Below are positions 33,855-44,120 of a stretch of DNA of 64,000 nt, one piece after another. The stretch is taken from assembly GCA_958298945.1 (NCBI GenBank), contig OY282610.1, forward strand, positions 26,665,167 through 26,729,166, read 5' to 3'. Both the position numbers and the translations under genes were made by a program. Under the pieces are notes generated by a model. It worked only from the letters and a program-made list of their open reading frames with translations, had not been told where the DNA came from and did no database searches. The stretch comes from Atherix ibis (taxonomy: Eukaryota > Arthropoda > Insecta > Diptera > Athericidae). Numbering within the stretch: the stretch's first letter is position 1; each line of letters starts with the position of its first letter.

Positions 33855-34419
33855 GGAAGCCCTAGTCTCTTGATGCCAACAGCTCATAGTAGATAATTCC
33901 TTTTCAGTCCCACCAAATTCACAGCAAAACCTTCCTGGCCGTTAGCACTGGTTTGGCCACCGTTTGAGCTGCTTCAGCGCGCTTAGACCACGATCGTTTT
34001 CACACAATATTGTCATATTTGACCAGTCACCATCTATTTAAAAAAAAATGGGTTGATTGATGGCTTCGCAGATCATGAAGTTTTTTTGTGTCAATTCATG
34101 TGGCACCCAAATATCAAGCTTCTTTTTTGAATCCAGCTTTATGCAGATGGCTTAGAACTATTTTGTGGTACATCTTTAGCTCCTGGGCGATGTTACAACT
34201 GCTAACATGTCGAATCTATTTCGATCATTTGATTGATTTTATCGATATTTTAGATCGGAATAGTATCGGCGAAACCAAAATTGCGCGTAATTGGCTGTGA
34301 CATGTGGGACTATAAACACCATTCACAAATTCAGTTGTTTGGCTTGTATTTTCACCTTTATCAAAGCAAAATTGTAAAATATACCAAATATTCACTTTGT
34401 TAACTTTTATCTTTTCCAT
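33855..34419 (-). pseudogene. Mariner transposase remnant, 5' half
   Basis: Starts with ATG at 34419: MEKIKVNKVNIWYILQFCF, then DKGENTSQTTEFVNGVY, a typical mariner N terminus. After shifts come WVPHELTQKNF near 34100, then VVTGQI where the first Asp block should be, then KVLL-like and YYELLASR-like words near 33900. The sequence ends in the middle of the gene at about 33855, close to the right end of the Mos1-like element. Second and third catalytic blocks are absent. Related to 5440-6125 and to the outer mariner at 11.2 kb. Confidence 0.8.
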
Positions 34420-34738
34420 CCTATAACTTCCAAATGAATCGATAGTTAAAAATATGGAATGTCACTTATCCAACGAGCAAAAGTTTCTTTTTAATATTTT
34501 GATCAATACTTAATATTAATTCTGAAAAATAAAATTATAAACTCTCTTAATAATAAACCATCAACAAATCCTGTATTTTGCGTATAAAAATGCAAATCAA
34601 AAAGCAAAAAAAATAATAACTAAATTGTTTTAGAGAAAACAAAATTACTGAAATGTTCTAATAAAAAAAACCCAAATATTATTGGAAACGTTTTTTTTTT
34701 TAAATTTGAGCCTTTATTGTGGAAAAATGCTCACATAT

Positions 34739-35424
34739 TCATGCTTCAAGATATTGTCCATCGCTAGTCACAACTTCTTGCAACCAATTTTGATCTCTTC
34801 GTAAGACCGAAAGGGCTGCTTCCTTCAATGCTCGGCACAAACGCATCAGTTGTGTTCGGTAGCAAGCTCCTGCGATGGTTGGTCCCAGAAAATGAATAGG
34901 CTTCGAGCCTTGGTTTGGCTGTCGATGTTAATGCATGGCTGTGGCGAACCCATGATTTTCTTTATTTGGCATTATCGTAATGGATCCAACTTTTATCACC
35001 ACTTACAATACAATGCAGAAAATCGTTGGAGCAGCTGTTCGCACGTGAAAAAACGCCGTTTGACGTCTTCCGGCTTCAACTCGTATAGCACCCAATTTTT
35101 TTGCTTTTGGATAATTCCCAAGGCTTTCTAAAAATGGGAAAACGCTTATTGAGTCACGCCCAATGAATCTGCAACTTTTTGTTATGTTTGAAAATGATCT
35201 TCATCCAGTAATGCCTCCAATTGTGCGTCTTCAATCTTTGTTACCGGTACGAGGCGCTCCTTGTCTTCGACGTCGAAATCACCACTTCTGTAGCATTTGT
35301 ACTATTGGCGACACGTTCTCTCACTAATACAAGCCTGACCATAAATTTCCACAGTCATTCGACGCGCCTCAGTCGCAAATTTTTTCGAATTGAAGACAAA
35401 AAGCAAAACTTCCCAAAATGACAT
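34739..35424 (-). pseudogene. Mauritiana-type mariner transposase, internally deleted
   Basis: ATG at 35422-35424 gives MSFWEVLLFVFNSKKFATEA, then RTCRQ, stop, YKCYRSGDFDVEDKERL, and IEDAQLEALLDEDHFQT. Further on are KALGIIQKQKNWVLYELKPE, then GDKSWIHYDNAK (first Asp kept), and a jump to LMRLCRALKE and the C-terminal VVTSDGQYLEA with TGA at 34739-34741. The middle-to-late part with the second and third Asps is deleted (686 bp instead of about 1035). The family is related to but distinct from the Mos1-like neighbour. The 5' flank near 35586 carries AGCGACATCTATTGG. Confidence 0.85.
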
Positions 35425-36600
35425 TTATTTAGCTAAAATTTTGACATTTTCATGCACCAAAAATATATAACACCAATAAAAAGTCACAAATACCATATAA
35501 TTAATGATGAGAAGTTGTTTACAAATGCCTAACCTTACGATTTGACGTTTCTGATCCAGTATATTTGGACCATAGTTTACTACTAGCGACATCTATTGGA
35601 AAACGGCGGTTTTACATTTGTAATTTCAATAATATCCATCATAACTAATTATGTCAGATAATTTCAAATAAAAATAAAAAGAAACATGATAAATTAAAAG
35701 TTGAAGCAGAAAAGAAAATCAATTTTTGAAGAAAAGAATAAAAAAAACTACAAAACTATAGAAAAAAAACTCTTGGAAAAGAAATAATTATTAATAGTTT
35801 ACCCGTCCTAGATATTAAAATCTCAAAAAAAAAACTACATTCCGAAGAGGCCTGGAAGAGAGAAGTGAACTGAAGGAATAAGGGAGCATTGGAGGCTGAC
35901 GGGACAGACGAATCTACGACTGGAAAAAAAAGGAATCCGATTAAGTCACCAAGAAGAGAAGTCCATGCATAACGTTGGGTTCAAGTTTTTTTAATTATTT
36001 TTACTTCCATTCTTATTTTTATATTTTCTTTATATTTAATGAGTTCTACTATAATAAGTGATGCTTTGACTTTCATTTGACATAACAATCAAAATATTAA
36101 TAATAATAAAAATATATTTTTTATGATTATTTAACGGCATCAAGAGAATTTTTTTTTTTCATAACAATTTTGAATACAAATTGTAAACGCTCACAACAAT
36201 TTGGGTAAAAAGAATTTTTTTTAAACGTTTTTCTTAACTACTTATAATATACACCTTTTTACTTGATGTAAAATTATCTTTGCACATTTAATAAAGAAAA
36301 GAAAAAAGGAAACGAAAGGAAAAAGAAAATAAAAAATAATTAACAATAATTTTAAATAATTTTCTTTTAATTTTTTTTTAAATTGGCTTATTAGTTTAGC
36401 CGTTAAGTATATATTTTTTTATCTTTATCTGCGATTACCTTAAATAGATTATTTTTATTCCAACTGAACGATATCGAGAATTTTCATATATTAAACTAAA
36501 CTGTAGTAATTATAAATAACCTTAATAGAAATAAATTGATAATAAATTTTATGGATATATTTTAAATATAAAATAAAAACCGTAGAAGTTTATAATGAAT
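35425..36600. other. AT-rich DNA with a purine-rich patch
   Basis: The first 180 bases are probably the 5' non-coding end of the preceding mariner. From about 35830 to 35965 the plus strand is purine-rich (GAAGAGGCCTGGAAGAGAG and similar). The rest is A/T-rich without a gene. Confidence 0.4.
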
Positions 36601-37320
36601 TTTAACTAGTCCGATACTTTCATTTAAGGTCACCTCCTCTCAGTTCTCGGTCTAACAGCTTTAATGAATCTTAGTATCTAATGATGTGGTTAAACAGATT
36701 GTCGTGACAATAAAATAAGAGAGGGACACTCCAAAATTATTTGGCTACGGAGTGTACTTGGGTGGATTAGGGGAATGGCCAAGGGCGAGACGAAACAGAT
36801 AATTGTCTGCCATTACCGTAGACAGTCGAATCTACTCTGTCTCCACTCTTTAAAATCCTAAATTTTTCTTTTAATATCTTCCCCCAGCATTAATTGTTCA
36901 TTTCCCTCCAACCTTAATATTTGTTTTTCATTTTATTAATTTTCTTTTTATTTTAACTTTATTATTTTCCTACCGTTTTTCTTCTCTATCTTCTCCAATC
37001 GCATGGAGAAATAAATGCCTTTGGGTGGCTTCATATTCCCTTAAGTGGCCAGGTATGATTTTTTTTTGTTATGTTGGATGTGATAGCATCACATTGCACG
37101 AACTTCGAACTTGTCCACAATCTTCGCAAAAACTAGCGACAAGCATGCCTAGCGAAGCGTAAGGTGTTCGCTGAGTACGGTCGTATTCTCATCCAATAGA
37201 ATTTGGAAATTGAAATTCCAAATTCTCATCCAATACCTAGCGAATAATCCCAACACTACCACACAAACCATAACCACATTCAAAACACCTCCAATTAACA
37301 TTTCAAAATTAAAAAAAAAA
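36601..37320. other. Unassigned moderate-GC segment, possible decayed LTR
   Basis: Contains TGTCGTGACA near 36700, CT-rich tracts and AATAAATGCC near 37011, a layout that would fit a solitary LTR. However, I could not define TG...CA ends with a target duplication. No coding frame. The hairpin at 37185-37235 lies inside. Confidence 0.25.
37185..37235. repeat. Hairpin between two 14-bp direct repeats
   Basis: ATTCTCATCCAATA occurs at 37185-37198 and 37222-37235. Between and overlapping them is a perfect palindrome GAATTTGGAA / TTCCAAATTC (37199-37208, 37216-37225) with a 7-base loop. It resembles a tiny insertion with target duplication or a replication-slippage product. Confidence 0.75.
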
Positions 37321-37524
37321 AAACAAATAAGAAGTTTTTACAGAGTTTTCTCTCGGGAAACATAAAAAATCTAACTCAGAACTGTTGAGTTTTTAAAAAA
37401 AAAAAAATTTAAAATCTTTCCGGGACACATTAAAAAAAATGTTGTGCATTCACTAAAATTAAGCCTATTTTACTAAAGCATCGATTAAACTGTGCGTACA
37501 ATAGATGATCTAAACGTTAAATTT

Positions 37525-37695
37525 TTCTTATTTGCGCGTCTGCCAGTGTAATTTATGCGCGAACATGTACGAATTTTGCTCGTGAATGCGATTTTGCTGG
37601 TTTGTATTGCCGAAATTCCTTTTTGATCGCGTGAGGGTTTGTGCATTTTTTATTGGTAAATTCTCTAATGTTCTTATTTTATTTACTTTGTTTTA
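37525..37695 (+). repeat. Dispersed repeat, copy 2
   Basis: Shorter relative of 14210-14515, sharing ATGCGCG, CGAATTTTGCTCGTG, TTTTTTATTGGT, AATTCTCTA and TTCTTATTTTATTTACTTT in order. Non-coding. Confidence 0.6.
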
Positions 37696-37798
37696 TGATT
37701 TTCGTAGATTTTTATTAATTTCTAAATTTGTTTTTCATGTTTCATTTGATAAAAAATATTTATAAATTTATCAGCTAACAATTATTTGCTATACACTA

Positions 37799-39059
37799 CG
37801 AGGGTCGTTTAATAAGTCCTTAGAAAATGATGAAAAAAAACTGTTTTTTAACAAATTTTATTTTTATTTTTCAACATAATCTTCTTTTAGCTCTATACAC
37901 TTTTCCAAAATTGTTATCCCGTCCAAAAAATAGGATTTCGGAAGTTCTGCAAAATACTCATCCGTTTGAGCAATGACGTCCTCGTTGGAAGTGAACCGTC
38001 GTCCGCCAAGCCATTTCTTCAGATTGGGGAAAAGAAAATAGTCGCTCGGGGCCAAATCTGGTGAATAAGCGGAATGCTGCAACAATTCCATTCTCAATTC
38101 CACAATTGTGACCATGGAAACAGCGCAGGTGTGCACACGCGCATTGTCCTGATGCAAGAGGATTTTTTTCTTCTTCAGATGGGCGTTTCTCTTTGATTTC
38201 CTCGCTCAACCGTTGCAATAACGACGCGTAATACGCTCCTGTTATTGTTTTTCCTTTTTCCAAGTAGTCGATAAAAATGATGCCCTGCGAATCCCAAAAG
38301 ACCGTGGCCATCACCTTGCCGGCCGATGGCACAGTTTTTGCCTTCTTCGGAGCCCGTTAACCCTTGAAAATCCACTGTGATGACTGTCTTTTCGATTCTG
38401 GAGTGTAGTAGTGTATCCAGGTTTCGTCCACGACGAAGGAATTCGGCAGGATTGCGATGAAAGAGTGCCAACATAGCCTCAGAGTCCACTACACGATTGC
38501 GCTTATTCTCCTCTGAGAGCAAACGCGGCACCCATCTTGCCGAAATTTTTTTCACAGACAATTTTTCATGCAAAATTGAAGCGACTGTACCTTGTGATAT
38601 GGCCGTGGCCTCAACTGATTCGCGCACTTTAATTCGCCGATCGTTCAAAATCAGATCGTTGATTTTATCGTTGATTTCAGGAGTAGACACCTCAACTGGG
38701 CGTCCTGAACGATGTTCTTTTTTTGTGGATGAACGGGCACGTTTAAATTCATTCACCCAATTGTAAACCGTCGCAAACACAGGTGCAGATGTGCCATGAA
38801 CTGAATCCAACTCGGCTTTGATTTCTTTCGGGCTTAAGCCTTTCAAATGCAGATATTTGATGACAGCCCTAAACTCGCTTTTTTCCATTGTTATGCACAA
38901 ATAAATATCGTTAACTTTAATCGACGATAGAAATTGACCTACGCTATGGATCGAGCTGAAATTTTGACAGCTTTCCTGTCGATAATGCTACTTACAATAT
39001 TTACCGACACTACGAGTGCAATTTCTCGGATTTTCTAAGGACTTATTGAACGACTCTAG
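37799..39059 (-). mobile_element. Full-length mariner, 1261 bp
   Basis: Inverted ends CGAGGGTCGTTTAATAAGTC (left) and CTAGAGTCGTTCAATAAGTC (right, reverse complement), flanked by TA (37797-37798 and 39060-39061). The ends resemble those of the 11.6- and 53.6-kb family (CGAGGGTCATTCAACAAGTA) but the proteins differ at many positions, so it is a sister lineage. Confidence 0.95.
37864..38888 (-). pseudogene. Mariner transposase with two frameshifts
   Basis: ATG at 38886-38888 begins MEKSEFRAVIKYLHLKGLSP. DRRIKVRESVEATAIS and ARWVPRLLSEENKRNR follow in frame. A small deletion near 38440 throws the frame just before VDETWIHYYTPES, which carries the first Asp. A stop sits in KG-stop-RAPKKAK near 38360. 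A second shift near 38180 restores the last part: MHQDNARVHT (second Asp), then AYSPDLAPSDYFLF (third Asp), GGRRFTSNEDVI and the normal C terminus ELKEDYVEK. All three Asps survive but in different frames. Confidence 0.9.
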
Positions 39060-39168
39060 TAGTTTCTGCTACTTATTTTTTTCTTAAATTTTCTTCAACA
39101 AATCTTCACTTTACCTGTGTTAAAATTACTTTATATTTTTAATAAAAAATATTTAAGTAATAAATTAA

Positions 39169-39387
39169 CTAAAATTTATCAGAAATAAAATAAATACGAG
39201 TAATAGGAACAACGTCATATGTGTAGACGTTGTTCTCTATGTTTTCCATGAGCGAGTAGATTTTTTGCTCGTCCTCGATTAAAAATCGTCCGCTCTCACG
39301 ATCAATATAATATACTGGCGATTTTTTCCTAAAGTTCAAGGATTTAACAGCGAACTGTTGGCAATCTATTAGACGCACGGTTCTAAT
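39169..39387 (-). CDS. Possible 3'-terminal exon, unknown protein
   Basis: A frame of about 72 codons follows an AG (AACTTAG|ATT) at 39388-39389 and ends with TAG at 39169. It reads RLIDCQQFAVKSLNFRKKSP, VYYIDRESGRFLIEDEQKIY, SLMENIENNVYTYDVVPI, TRIYFISDKF. It has charged, balanced composition unlike nearby AT-driven frames, and no ATG at its head, which would fit a terminal exon. It abuts the 39.06-kb mariner end. It may be a host exon, a captured fragment or part of an unknown mobile element. I recognise no domain. Confidence 0.3.
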   Translation of the reverse strand: MRTVRLIDCQQFAVKSLNFRKKSPVYYIDRESGRFLIEDEQKIYSLMENIENNVYTYDVVPITRIYFISDKF

Positions 39388-40345
39388 CTAAGTTTAAGCA
39401 TAATTTCTTAGATAATAAGGTATGATTTAGTTCGAACTCCATCCGGTTCAAATTTTCAATTCCATTTTCATCAAAATAATGTAAATAAAAACAATTCGTT
39501 CACATTTCCTCAGTAAGAAGACTGTACCTTTTATTTTATTGTGAGATGTAATCCTTTTATATCATAAAAAATTGTTATATCTGCAACTATTTGCCTTTCT
39601 TTGTACTTTATTTTTTAAGTAATTTTTCGCTTACATATGTAATTTTCTGAATATTATATAGTCTAAAGAGAAATTTATCTACTTGAATATCCTTACGATT
39701 GTTAATATTTTATTTTGTTGCTAGTTTATTATTTTATTTTTGTGTGTATTTTCTTTATATTTTCTTCACTTTTGTACCATACATAAATGAAGAGTAACGA
39801 AAATTTCCTTCAATTGTGAAAAGGCAGCAAAAATAAATTCATTTTTCTTCTCAGCTCTTGGATAAAAATACTTTATGATGTGGAAAATGTTCATTTTTCA
39901 TCGTCTCCAAACCATCAAATTCTATAGTTTAGTATCAATATCGAAATTTACAAGAATCTCATGATGGCTATTAATTCATAGATAGATGTAATAAATTTCA
40001 AAATATTTCATAGTTTATGCTTGCATGTATGTATGTATAGCTATTCGATGAATGGGGGGGGGGGGGGGATTTGTGTGCAAAAGTATATTTCATGGTTCAA
40101 GTACAAGAAGCATTTTTATACAATTTAATATTTAAACATTTTGTATATTATTAGAGTATGGGAAATTTTCTAATTTGCATATTTAAACAAAAAAGGAAAA
40201 TATTTGTGGAATATTTCCTGTAAGAGTAGTAAAAGGAAATAAATACGAAAAGTACATGAACAAAAATAAAAGAAAATTGGTGTTAAGGGGATAAGGAATG
40301 AGTAGAAACAAGTAACAATTGGATTTAGACTGTGTTTCGGAAATA
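39388..40345. other. AT-rich DNA with a G15 run
   Basis: No gene. A run of 15 G at 40054-40068 is preceded by a short (ATGT)n stretch near 40028. Confidence 0.45.
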
Positions 40346-40375
40346 CACTGTAGGCCAAAAATATGCGACCACTTT
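40346..40375 (+). repeat. Tc1-like terminal sequence
   Basis: CACTGTAGGCCAAAAATATGC followed by GACCACTT, directly after a TA (40344-40345), has the look of a Tc1-family inverted end. No partner end is seen; the DNA to the right soon becomes a different element, so this is an orphan end. Confidence 0.45.
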
Positions 40376-40544
40376 GGGCTTAATGGGAATTTTTAAAAAA
40401 ATAAAAGTCAGCAATTAAAATGAATAAGCGAAAAAAATATTACTAATTTATTTTGAACTTAAATATGAAAAGATCAATTTAAAAAAAAAAACTAATTCGT
40501 TAGCTATCTATACCTACAAAAATATTGTAACAAACAGATTTGAT

Positions 40545-41367
40545 GACGCCCGAGCACGTCAACAACAGACGAAAACATTGATGACGTGAAGAAAATAGTA
40601 TTGGCCAATCATCGAATCACCGTTAGAAAAGTTGCTGAGGACTTAAACATACCGATTGGCTCGTGCCATTCGATTTTTACCAATGATTTGGTCGTGTGAC
40701 GGGTCGCCGTGAAATTCGTACCAAAATTTCTCAATTTCGACCAAAAACAGTATCGCGTTAACAGTGCTAAGGAGCTATTGGACTCTGTCCACGACGACCC
40801 AAATTTGCTCCAGAGGGTCATAACTGGTGAAGAATCATGGGTTTATAGTTACGACATGGAAACCAAAGCTCAATCATCGTAATGGAAGCTTCCGCACGAG
40901 CCAAAACCGAAAAAAGCGCGTCAAGCTCGGTCGAAAGAGAAGGTTTTGCTTATAGTTTTCTTCGATTGCAGGGGCGTAGTGCATCATGAGTTCTTGCCAC
41001 AGGTTAGAATGGTCAATAAGGAATATTACGTGCAAGTTATGCGCAAGAACAAAAATTGGCTTTTTCACAATGATAAAAAAAGGCTGCTCACGCATCGTTG
41101 TATTCCCTAGATCTGGTCCTCTGTGACTTTTTCTTGTTCCCGAAACAGATTCTTTGATCCATTTTTTGGAATAGGCAAAAATCGAAGACTTGCCAAAATA
41201 CGTGCAAGCAAAGCAGCTGTCAAAAATTAACTGAACATTCAAAATGGCCGAACTCGTCGGCATAAGTGAGAGACATGAGTATCAACATAACGCCATAAAA
41301 AATCGAAAATCGAATACATGTAACCCGCGGAAATCCAAAATTCGTGATATTTTTTGAACAGACCTCG
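40545..41367 (+). mobile_element. Second irritans-type mariner derivative with inverted 5' arm
   Basis: Reads (with shifts) NIDDVKKIVLANHRITVRKV, then EDLNIPIGSCHSIF, KELLDSVHDDPNLLQR, and VITGEESWVY, where the first catalytic Asp is replaced by Glu. VLLIVFFDCRGVVHHEFLPQ follows, and a decayed second block (FHNDKK). After a FSCSRN-type frame for FLFPK, the sequence switches to CAGATTCTTTGATCC and continues as an inverted copy of the 5' end to the terminus CAGACCTCG at 41367, followed by TA. The switch point is the same as in 22807-23733. The true 5' end is missing on the left. Confidence 0.9.
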
Positions 41368-41488
41368 TATTTAAAGTGAATGCTGACTCGGATGATGTGG
41401 CCATTATAATTATCGGAGTATATTTTCCTACTATAAAAGGCAATTGCTCAGTCTCGTAAAGTAGATGGGTGGATGCTGGTTGGGTGTC

Positions 41489-41572
41489 AATCTCTCCAAG
41501 ACGGGGCTTGTTCTGTTTATGTCAGGGTACAAAACCTTACATAAACAGAACAAGCCCCGTCTTGGAGAGATT
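41489..41572. repeat. Perfect 34-bp inverted repeat
   Basis: AATCTCTCCAAGACGGGGCT... at 41489-41522 is exactly complementary to 41539-41572, separated by 16 bases. A third partial copy (CTTGGAGAGAAG) follows at about 41588. It lies at the left edge of non-LTR retrotransposon sequence and could arise from twin-priming inversion or be a palindromic insertion. Perfect arms imply recent origin or an error-free gene-conversion history. Confidence 0.9.
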
Positions 41573-42815
41573 AACATTTGCCCCCCTCTTGGAGAGAAGT
41601 GCTTCTTGACTTGAAGCTTAACTAGTAGCTGAATGTGGAAGACCGTATTCAGTGTAAAAGCCAACGTGGCACTCTATGCTTGGAAAAGGGCCATAGAAAT
41701 TGAAAAGCCCATCCTAGCATTTGATGCCGTGTTCTGGTGGATAGTACTGGATAAAAGGGTCTATCTAAACCTTCTGAAGAAAATCCAGACATTAGCGTGC
41801 ATATGCACTACAGATACAGTTAGGACGTCTCCTACATCGGCTTTTTAGACCATACAACATCTTCTGTTAAAGAACTAGCCACTAGGTCAGCTCTGCGTCT
41901 AAGGGAATCAAGGTGGTGGACCGAATAATGTTTCGGGCATACAAAAATCCTAAGGAACACAAAATATATTCCTAAAATTATGTACTTTAAGACAGCAGGT
42001 TTGGGTTCTCACATTAAGTACAATATAAATCCAAAATTCCTAGTAGGACTGAGTGGGAATACAGGATGGTCCAGGAGGAATCGTCTGGAGAAATATATAT
42101 AAATGGGTCAGGGATGAGGGATATTATAGAAGTAGCGGTTTACTCTGTGTCTTTGAATATAAAGTGGTCTATAAGACTCCCTCATCAAATTCGGGCTATT
42201 TGATATATGAAATATCTGACAAGGAGAGTGTAATTTTCACCGATAGTCGAGCCGAATTAAGCCAATTGAATCACAAATTCCAAGGTCGAGAGCATACTAT
42301 AAATCAGATGAGTTGGCCTGCAATAGTACCAAGTTAGATTCCCCCATTGTTACAGAGGAGGTAGACATACCTTTGCAGACGGCTCACACCTTATGAAGAT
42401 GGCTACACATCTCATAGATCTAACCTAAACCAGACCATAAGAGAACAAAAAACCTACTGGAGATCATCACAGGTCATTGTATATTAGGTCTTCCCGCAAA
42501 TGACTTCTGTCATAGCTGTAAAGACGAAAAGAAAGAAAGTTTTCACCTTTTCTGTTCATACCCAGCCTTCATAATCCTCAGAAGGTAAACTCTGGGTGAC
42601 TCTTCCTTGAATGCTTTGAGTAATATTACCCGCATGAATATCACAAAAAACAAACAATTTGCTCTCTCTTCCAATCGGTTCTCAGATGACATCAGCTTGG
42701 ATCACGTGGTATCACAATGGACTTTCCTTCCAACTAAAATAGAGGACATCCACTCTTACCTACCTTATAAGGAAAGAAAGCTTCCTAACAATATGACTTT
42801 AATGGTAGGATAATC
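41573..42815 (+). pseudogene. Non-LTR retrotransposon 3' part (RT thumb, RNase H, zinc knuckle)
   Basis: WKTVFSVKANVALYAWKRAI, then DAVFWWIVLDKRVYLNLLKK and IQTLACICTTDTVRTSPTSA (41635-41845) match the region after the reverse transcriptase palm. GYLIYEISDKESVIFTDSRA (42195-42255) matches an RNase H domain with its Asp in TDS. ITGHCILGLPANDFCHSCKD (42470-42525), then FHLFCSYPAF, matches the terminal His/Cys knuckle. Several stops separate these. It belongs to the RNase-H-bearing non-LTR lineages; I cannot place the clade further. Confidence 0.8.
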
Positions 42816-42949
42816 AAATATTGAACTTTTTATAACGAGAGACGCACAAATTACAAACAAACTGATTATGCTAACCATATAACTTTTATCTGAAAATTTG
42901 GAGGATTTTCCAGATCAAAATTTTATTTATTAATGTTAGCAGAAAAAGT

Positions 42950-43440
42950 AGTCGATAATGTTCGTTAAGTTAAAGTCTTTCTAATTTCATATGTGGACTC
43001 AAAGTAGATGGTGTAGATCACTCTCTGGCTTATTTAATTGCACTCATGGAAATGTAGATTTCTGGAAGCTATTTGGATCTTGGATTGGTATATAATAATA
43101 ATACTATCATTCGCATAGGTTGCAGTCATACTTTCGAAATTATTTGGTATGTCAAAGGTATAAATTTTGTATAAGCGTGGACTAATGATACTGCCTTGAG
43201 ATCGACCAGCTGTGATAGGAAATATTTTAGAATAATCAGTATTAACAGTAACTTGAAAATGGCGTTGGAAGAGATACGATCTAAAGGAAAGAAGTACGTA
43301 GAGGGAAGGAAACTCTTTCTAGCATCTTCAAGGATAGGCTAAAGACATTTGAAGAGGACTTTTCCAAAGCTTTTCCAATGATTAGAAATAACTTTGGAAT
43401 AATTTAGATTTTATTCTTAATTATAATTAAGCTTTGGAAC
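42950..43440 (-). pseudogene. Jockey-like reverse transcriptase remnant, YADD box mutated
   Basis: On the minus strand, RSYLFQRHFQVTVNTDYSKI, then PITAGRSQGSIISPRLYKIY, TFDIPNN and TATYANDSIIII can be read almost continuously from about 43285 down to 43085. This is the Jockey-type block VPQGSVLGPLLYNIYT...YADD. The catalytic YADD reads YAND, losing one metal-binding Asp. An upstream piece (LEKSSSNVFSLS) is out of frame. No start, tail or poly(A) was seen. Confidence 0.75.
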
Positions 43441-43789
43441 AATTTAGATTTTTGAAAATTTCCACGATGAGGGAAAATGTGTTACAAAAAGGATACTATT
43501 GAATATATTGGTTATACATAAGAGCTATTTTTTAAGGATATTTATAGGCTTTTCTATTGGGAAGTTGATGGATTGAATTTTTAGTTTCGGATTGGGTAAA
43601 ATTTGTTGGTGAAAGAAAATCATAAATGATGGAATTGGGAGCTCATCATAACTTTTCTGTGAGTGTGTCTTATCTTCTATGCTATTGTGTGAAGTGAAAG
43701 TAATCACAAAGTGTTTGGGAAATACCTCAGCATATTGCCCAAGGTACCGTTTTATTGTAGATATGTTTCGAAAAATAAAGATAACGATT
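43441..43789. other. AT-rich DNA with a short direct duplication
   Basis: CTTTGGAATAATTTAGATTTT near 43391 recurs as CTTTGGAACAATTTAGATTTTT near 43433. Otherwise nothing recognisable. Confidence 0.4.
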
Positions 43790-44120
43790 TTTTAAGAATA
43801 AAAAATATAAAAATTCATACAAATTGAAGATAACGATTTTTTTTATAAGGTAATAAGTATAAAAATTCAGAAAAACTGAATTTCGAAAAATGAAGAGAAC
43901 AATTTTTTTTTGAAGGGCAAAAAGTGAAAAAATTTACAAAAACTGAATTTCGAAAAATGAAGAGAAGAATTTTTTTGTAAGTTAAAAAGTGTAAAAATGC
44001 ATAAAAACTGAAATTCGAAAATTGAAGAATATAATTTTTTTTTGAAAGGTAAAAAGTGTAAAAATTTCCAAAAACTGAAATTCGAAAATTGAATTTCCAA
44101 AAACTGAAAATTCGAAAATT
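43790..44120. repeat. Satellite C, minor block (about 65-bp unit)
   Basis: Five units of the family whose main array is at 47880-50660. The order of unit variants (AAGAATAAAA, then ATAAGGTAATAAG, then GAAGGGCAAAAAG, then AAGTTAAAAAG) is the same as at 48840-49100, so this block is a copy of one higher-order segment. Confidence 0.9.

Noticed and set aside
36600..37320. Solitary LTR
   Set aside because: Composition fits, but ends with TG/CA and a target duplication could not be found by eye.
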